Shown piece after piece: positions 4,826 through 8,960 of a DNA stretch of 8,960 nucleotides (position 1 is the first letter of the stretch; every line of letters starts with the position of its first letter). The DNA is from Spirochaetaceae bacterium (lineage in GTDB: Bacteria > Spirochaetota > Spirochaetia > Treponematales > Breznakiellaceae), in contig JAISDF010000241.1 of assembly GCA_031265025.1 (NCBI GenBank), positions 1 through 8,960 on the forward strand, in the 5' to 3' direction. Below the pieces are notes generated by a model. It was not told the DNA's origin, did not search any database, and saw nothing but the letters and a program-made list of their open reading frames with translations. A program made the translations under genes and the position numbers.

Positions 4826-5857
4826 TCATACATCCTCCCGTTTTTTTCCCTGATGGGGAGAAGTCAGGGCCCGTTCAATATCAAGGATGATGCTGTCCGG
4901 TGTGGAAGCGCCGGCGCTGAGGCCGACAACGGAATAGTTCCATATTTCTTCGGGCAGGTCCGCCTGTGTCTCGACAAGCCAGGCCGGGACGCCGGAATTC
5001 CGGGCTATGGCAAGAAGCCGCCGCGTATTGGCCGATTCCCTGCCGCCTGCTATGATGACCGCCTCAACCCCGGCGCAGAGTTCCCTGAGCGCTTCCTGCC
5101 TGTCCCTGGTAGCACCGCAGATGGTATTGACCATCATGAGGGACGGAAAATATGTTCGTATGGCGCCGCCGATTTTTTCATATTCTTCGGGAGAAATGGT
5201 CGTCTGGGCAAGAAGGGCGCAGCACAGGTCCCCTTCCCTTTCACGGAGGAGCCGGGCCGCTTCTTCGGCTTCTTCCACGCCGGCCACAACAGTGCAGGCG
5301 GTGGACGGACAGGCCGCCGCAGGACAGGCCGCTTCGCGTTCAACATAGCCTCTTTCAGCATAGCCCTGTATGCCGATGATTTCGCCGTGGCGTCTTTCCC
5401 CGGCGAGAAAGACATGATACCCGGATCCGGCAAGCTGTTTTGCCTTCATCTGGCTTGAACGCACATGGGGACAGGTTGCGTCCACAAGACGCCCGCCGCG
5501 CTTTCTGAGGGACTCTTCCAGATCGGGGGTGATGCCGTGGGCGCGTACTATAAGGACGGCGCCTTCAAGACCGGGGGGAAGCTCATCCTCGTCAAGCACG
5601 GATATACCCCGGGCGGACAGGACCTCCAGAGCCTGGGGATTATGTATCAGGGGACCTATGGTGAAAATGCCCGGCCTGAAACCGCGCGCAAGACCGGCCC
5701 CGGCGGAAGGCGGGGCCGGCACATCAGCGGCGCGGGGCGCGTCAGGACGCCCTGAGCCCCCGGCGTCCGGGAGAAGCCGCGCCTCGGAAACGGCCATGTC
5801 CATGGCCCGGCGCACTCCCATACAGAAGCCGAGGACCCTTGCCCGGAGGACCTTCAT
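4826..5857 (-). CDS. ispH: 4-hydroxy-3-methylbut-2-enyl diphosphate reductase (IspH/LytB)
   Basis: This iron-sulfur enzyme converts HMBPP to IPP and DMAPP in the last step of the MEP isoprenoid pathway. The three cluster cysteines are C12 (GFCMGVRRA), C129 (DATCPHV) and C247 (NTICGATRDRQ). Substrate-site residues are also visible: H72 (GPLIHN), H107 (RAHG), H157 and E159 (HGEIIG), T219-T220 (AQTTIS), S275/N277 (ESANTRR) and S318 (SAGASTPD). The protein is 343 residues, against about 316 in E. coli. The excess comes from two insertions: a Pro/Ala/Gly-rich one at about 29-60 and a Cys-rich one at about 175-190 with CX4CX4C (C178, C183, C188). The ATG at 5857 is the first possible start because a TAG codon directly precedes it; no good ribosome binding site is seen. 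It begins 13 bp after secF, so translation may be coupled. Confidence 0.96.
   Translation of the reverse strand: MKVLRARVLGFCMGVRRAMDMAVSEARLLPDAGGSGRPDAPRAADVPAPPSAGAGLARGFRPGIFTIGPLIHNPQALEVLSARGISVLDEDELPPGLEGAVLIVRAHGITPDLEESLRKRGGRLVDATCPHVRSSQMKAKQLAGSGYHVFLAGERRHGEIIGIQGYAERGYVEREAACPAAACPSTACTVVAGVEEAEEAARLLREREGDLCCALLAQTTISPEEYEKIGGAIRTYFPSLMMVNTICGATRDRQEALRELCAGVEAVIIAGGRESANTRRLLAIARNSGVPAWLVETQADLPEEIWNYSVVGLSAGASTPDSIILDIERALTSPHQGKKREDV
5307..5332 (-). repeat. Short tandem duplication inside ispH
   Basis: GGACAGGCCGC occurs on the plus strand at 5307-5317 and again at 5322-5332, a period of 15 bp or five codons. On the coding strand it yields repeated Cys-Pro/Ala residues and explains the regular CX4C spacing of C178 and C183 in the inserted segment of IspH. 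Confidence 0.65.
5694..5719. repeat. GC-rich inverted repeat inside ispH
   Basis: CCGGCCCC (5694-5701), a 10-base loop, GGGGCCGG (5712-5719). It falls within the DNA coding the first extra segment of IspH (about residues 29-60), so the extra residues may derive from an inserted palindromic element that kept the frame. Confidence 0.5.
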
Positions 5858-5870
5858 CTAAAATAGAACG

Positions 5871-7133
5871 TCAGGCTTTTATGGGAGCCTTGGCAGGTAC
5901 GCCGCCTTCAAGGCGCTTTTTTTCCCGCTTTTTGGCTTGTTTGTCCCAAAAGTTGGCAAAACCCGAAGCGACAAATATCGTTGAGTACACGCCGGAAACC
6001 ATACCCACAAGGAGGGCCAGGGCAAAATCCTTCATTGAGCCTGTGGTGAAAATATACAGCGAAGCCACGGCCAGCATGGTGGTAAGGGAGGTTATCATGG
6101 TCCGCGACAAGGTCTCGGTAAGAGAACGGTCCAGCACGGCCTCGAAATCTTCCTCGGGATGTATGCCCCTGGTTTCCTTTATGCGGTCCAGAATGACTAT
6201 GGTGTCGTTTACGGAATAGCCGAGTATGGTAAGAATGGCCGCAATAGAAATGGTGTTAAATTCCATCCTCGTCCAGACTATAAAGGCCACCATGACAAAG
6301 GCATCGTGCACTATGGCCAGCACCGCACCTATGGCGAACTGGGGTTTGAAGCGCAGGGAACAGTAGCCCAGGATGAGGAGCAGGGTCAGGGCCATGAGCA
6401 GGCCCGCCTGGTCGGTGAGGTTTTTGGAATAACGCGAACCAACATAGTCCGACCTGATTATAGCCACCTCGCCTTCGCCGAAGTTATGCTCAAGGGAATC
6501 AATCACCCGCTGGGCCTGATCCTGCCGGACCTGATCCCCGCCGCTTTCGTTCCCGGACTCAAGGACCTGATCTTCCATGCGTATCATGAAGCGGCGCTCG
6601 GAAGGCCGCCCCAGCACCTGGACCGAAACAGAACCCAGGGGAAGCAGGGCGGTACGCACATCCTCTATGGACACAGGGTCCGAATCGGGATTGAGGTAGT
6701 GGAGCACATAGGGGTTTTCTCCCAACTGGGGATCGCCCCTGGCGCTCTGCACCAGCCACTGGGAAGCAACGCCGCCGGTTTCCGGGGCAAGGGCGGAAAG
6801 GCCTTCTATGGTTTCCATGGCCAGGCAAAGCTCGCCGATGGTCCTGTAGGTTCCATAAGGAAAAGAATGAGTCAGCGCGTCAACGCCGGCGCCCGAGAGG
6901 GTAATATCAATTTTACTCCGGTCAATGGCTATGGTGGCGTTGCCCCGGCCCGAATAGGTGAGACTCAGGGCCCCGGGCACGAACTGCACTTCCTGGAGCA
7001 GGCCGGCCTGAAAATCCACACCGAGGTTAAAGCCCCCCATGATTATATATCCGGCAATACCGGCGATAACCAGCAGCGTTGAGAATATCGCCGTAGGCAG
7101 AAAGTACTTTGAAAAAGGAATTACGCGCTTCAT
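5871..7133 (-). CDS. secF: Protein translocase subunit SecF
   Basis: SecF forms with SecD the proton-driven membrane complex that helps pull exported proteins through SecYEG. The first membrane segment is at about residues 11-32. It is followed by GVDFQAG (38-44), the SecF version of the conserved GVDFxGG, with Ala in place of one Gly. Five further membrane segments lie between about 240 and 395. The key fourth-segment motif GYSVNDTIVILDRIKE (305-320) and SLTETLSRTMITSLTTML (337-354) are well kept. The tail (397-420) is strongly basic and cytosolic. At 420 residues it is about 100 longer than E. coli SecF; the extra length lies at about 52-150, in the periplasmic part before the usual P1-like fold. 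Its ATG overlaps the secD stop by ATGA, with GGGGGAG 6 bases upstream. Confidence 0.96.
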   Translation of the reverse strand: MKRVIPFSKYFLPTAIFSTLLVIAGIAGYIIMGGFNLGVDFQAGLLQEVQFVPGALSLTYSGRGNATIAIDRSKIDITLSGAGVDALTHSFPYGTYRTIGELCLAMETIEGLSALAPETGGVASQWLVQSARGDPQLGENPYVLHYLNPDSDPVSIEDVRTALLPLGSVSVQVLGRPSERRFMIRMEDQVLESGNESGGDQVRQDQAQRVIDSLEHNFGEGEVAIIRSDYVGSRYSKNLTDQAGLLMALTLLLILGYCSLRFKPQFAIGAVLAIVHDAFVMVAFIVWTRMEFNTISIAAILTILGYSVNDTIVILDRIKETRGIHPEEDFEAVLDRSLTETLSRTMITSLTTMLAVASLYIFTTGSMKDFALALLVGMVSGVYSTIFVASGFANFWDKQAKKREKKRLEGGVPAKAPIKA

Positions 7134-8875
7134 TTTCCGCTCCCCCAGAGTATGGCAATCTTCCGCTGTTTCAGCACGTCGCTTCCGAAGTCAAAGAGAA
7201 GTTTTGACACAAAGAGGGCGGTAAATACCGAGGAGAATACGCCCACGGCGAGACTCACGGCAAAGCCCTGAATGGGACCCGATCCGAGCTGGGAAAGGAA
7301 AAGGGCGGCTATAAAGGTCGTGATATTGGAGTCCATGATGGCCCAGAAAGCCTTGTCAAAACCAAGGCCTATGGCGGCCTTGCGGTCCTTGCCCTGGCGG
7401 AGTTCTTCTTTTATGCGTTCAAAGATGATGACATTGGCGTCAACCGCCATGCCTATGGTGAGTATGAACCCGGCGATACTCGGCAGGGTAAGGGTAAAGT
7501 TAAACGCCGAGAGTATGCTGCCCATGAGATAGAAATTCAAAAGCTGGGCTATCACCGCGTTGACCCCGGCCTCCTTGTAAAACACAAGGAGGAAAACCAT
7601 CACCAGGGCCAGTCCCCCGACAAGGGCCCAAAAGCCCTGGTTTATGGCGTCTTCTCCCATTGAAGCGCCGATATTCTGCTGATTGACAACTTCCAGCTCA
7701 ACGGGAAGCGCGGCGGTTCTCAGTATGAGGGCTATGTTTTCGGCCTCTTCCTGGCCTATGCCCCTGCCGGAAAGCTGCACCGAGTCCCGTATGGCGCCCC
7801 TGATGACAGCCTGGGATTTAACCCGGTCGTCAAGCACTATGGCCAGGGACTTGTCAACATTGGCCGAGGTAAGCTGGTAAAAAATTTCCCCGCCCTCGCT
7901 GTCAAGCTGAAAACTCACCCTGGGGGTCCCTTCAATATTATCCCGGTCAACAACGGCGCTCTGGATGTGGTTGCCGTCAAGACCCACAGCCTTCTTTATC
8001 ACCGTATATTCCTTGAATTCATCAAGGCCGTAGCGGTCCTTTTCGTATACGCCCCGGACCACCGTATCGGCGGAAATAATTTCGGGGTTAATGAGTTCGC
8101 CCTGCGCGTTGAAGGTATCGGTGGGATGCTGGTTATAGTACTGGTAGAACCGGGCGGTCTCTTCCTCATCCACAATATGAAACGCAAGCCCGCCCTTGCC
8201 CATGATGATGGAATTGATGCGCTCGGGATCGGCCGTTCCGGGAATTTCCACATAAATCTGGTCTTCGCCCTGGCGCCGTATCACCGGCTCGGTCAGGCCG
8301 AAGCGGTCTATGCGGCTGTTGAGCACCTCCAGCGCCCGGTTCACCGCGTCGCTGCGGTCGGCGTCGGTAAGGGACCTGCCGAGCCTTGCGGAGAGGCTTG
8401 CCATATCGGCCTGGAGCACTATGCTCATGCCCCCGGAAAGATCAAGGCCCAACTGCACCGCGCTGGACTGGAGCCTCTTGAGAGCGAAAATATCTTCGCG
8501 GTATTTGGTCTCAATGGCGTCAAGAACCAGGGCCGGGGCGCTCTCCGCGTTGCCGGGAAAGGACTGGAGCAGGCCGCGGGAATTCCATACATCGGGATTC
8601 CGCCTCTTGTACTGCTTGTTATATTTCCTGGCCGTTGTTATAAGAAAGGAGAATTTTTCCGCCAGTTCCTTGTCGTCCCTGGCGTCCTGAATCAGGGCCT
8701 GAAGATCCACCTGGGCCGTACGGGAAGCGTAGAGCTTGATCTGCTCCCGGGAAGCAAGGGCCAAAACCTGGCTTTCCCTGGGAGTCAGAAAGTACCACCG
8801 TATGGTAGGAAGCAGGAACACAAAGCAGATTCCCACCACAACCAGAATAATGAAAAACCGGTAACGCTTGCTCAT
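7130..8875 (-). CDS. secD: Protein translocase subunit SecD
   Basis: SecD is the partner of SecF in the proton-motive-force-driven stage of Sec export. The 581 residues match the family. The N-terminal membrane anchor is at about 6-25, followed by a mostly helical stretch of about 110 residues. LGLDLSGGMSIVLQAD (142-157) and NSRIDRFGLTEPVIRRQG (186-203), then YVEIPGT, are the P1 signatures. The large periplasmic region ends near NIGASMGEDAI (401-411). Five more membrane segments span about 415-560. The fourth-segment motif TIGMAVDANVIIFERIKEEL (473-492), with D479, is the conserved proton-pathway element, and MDSNITTFIAAL (514-525) is also typical. The ATG overlaps the stop of the preceding gene by ATGA; a weak GGAAG lies 7 bases upstream. 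The TGA in turn overlaps the secF start, so the pair should be translationally coupled. Confidence 0.97.
   Translation of the reverse strand: MSKRYRFFIILVVVGICFVFLLPTIRWYFLTPRESQVLALASREQIKLYASRTAQVDLQALIQDARDDKELAEKFSFLITTARKYNKQYKRRNPDVWNSRGLLQSFPGNAESAPALVLDAIETKYREDIFALKRLQSSAVQLGLDLSGGMSIVLQADMASLSARLGRSLTDADRSDAVNRALEVLNSRIDRFGLTEPVIRRQGEDQIYVEIPGTADPERINSIIMGKGGLAFHIVDEEETARFYQYYNQHPTDTFNAQGELINPEIISADTVVRGVYEKDRYGLDEFKEYTVIKKAVGLDGNHIQSAVVDRDNIEGTPRVSFQLDSEGGEIFYQLTSANVDKSLAIVLDDRVKSQAVIRGAIRDSVQLSGRGIGQEEAENIALILRTAALPVELEVVNQQNIGASMGEDAINQGFWALVGGLALVMVFLLVFYKEAGVNAVIAQLLNFYLMGSILSAFNFTLTLPSIAGFILTIGMAVDANVIIFERIKEELRQGKDRKAAIGLGFDKAFWAIMDSNITTFIAALFLSQLGSGPIQGFAVSLAVGVFSSVFTALFVSKLLFDFGSDVLKQRKIAILWGSGK
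7140..7146 (-). promoter_or_regulatory. Ribosome binding site of secF inside the end of secD
   Basis: GGGGGAG on the minus strand, 6 bases before the secF ATG. It allows independent or coupled initiation of secF despite the overlap with secD. Confidence 0.65.
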
Positions 8876-8960
8876 TTGCTTTCTTCCGAACCCCCGCCGT
8901 TCTTGTCATCGGACTTCTTTTCCTCGACCTTGTCGGCCTTGGCAGGATTCACCTGGGAAA
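8872..8960 (-). CDS. yajC: C-terminal tail of a probable YajC (rest lies outside window)
   Basis: An open frame enters at the right edge of the window and ends with a TGA at 8872-8874 that overlaps the secD ATG. It encodes about 28 residues of a charged, low-complexity tail (VNPAKADKVEEKKSDDKNGG and onward), with no membrane segment in the visible part. The call rests mainly on the conserved order yajC-secD-secF, in which YajC is a small single-pass membrane protein of the SecDF complex; YajC proteins often end in a charged tail. The tail alone is not diagnostic, and another gene is possible. Confidence 0.6.
   Translation of the reverse strand, partial: SQVNPAKADKVEEKKSDDKNGGGSEESK

Noticed and set aside
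6159..7082. Long plus-strand open frame (307 residues) opposite secF
   Set aside because: It lies wholly within secF, which has all its signature motifs. The plus-strand product is rich in Gly, His and Gln with no family features, as expected from reverse reading of biased codons.

Overview
The window looks like a chromosomal segment from a moderately GC-rich spirochaete of the Treponema type, possibly close to the insect-gut treponemes. This is inferred from the family resemblance of the glycine/threonine-rich repeat protein at the left end, from the spirochaete-like enlarged SecF, and from the gene set. No ribosomal or other species-level marker is present, so the assignment is tentative.

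Layout. (1) Bases 2-682, plus strand: the C-terminal part of a large repeat protein, probably a surface beta-helix; its N-terminus lies outside the window. (2) Bases 683-800: a perfect 11-bp hairpin, a short dispersed repeat, and a promoter-like -35/-10 pair placed so close to the next ATG that the mRNA may be leaderless. (3) Bases 801-1181, plus strand: a 126-residue protein that reads like the front of a small toxin-type protein joined to a ribbon-helix-helix antitoxin. (4) Bases 1182-1504: non-coding and hairpin-rich, lying between convergent genes, with at least six inverted repeats and several short direct repeats. (5) Bases 1505-8960, minus strand: one tightly packed run of housekeeping genes, in transcription order yajC-like (partial), secD, secF, ispH, valS, and a small stand-alone HD hydrolase of the RelA/SpoT type.

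The minus-strand run looks like one operon or two overlapping ones. yajC/secD and secD/secF each overlap by the four bases ATGA; the later gaps are 13, 37 and 35 bp. YajC, SecD and SecF form the accessory membrane complex of the Sec translocase. IspH makes the final isoprenoid precursors. ValRS charges tRNA-Val. The HD protein is predicted to hydrolyse (p)ppGpp or a related nucleotide. A possible internal promoter lies just before valS.

No large novel system is visible. The most unusual items are: three hairpins that keep the core TCCGCC/GGCGGA while their outer arms differ but still pair; the apparent toxin-antitoxin fusion relic; two in-frame insertions in IspH, one coding a CX4CX4C cluster; and two candidate leaderless promoters.
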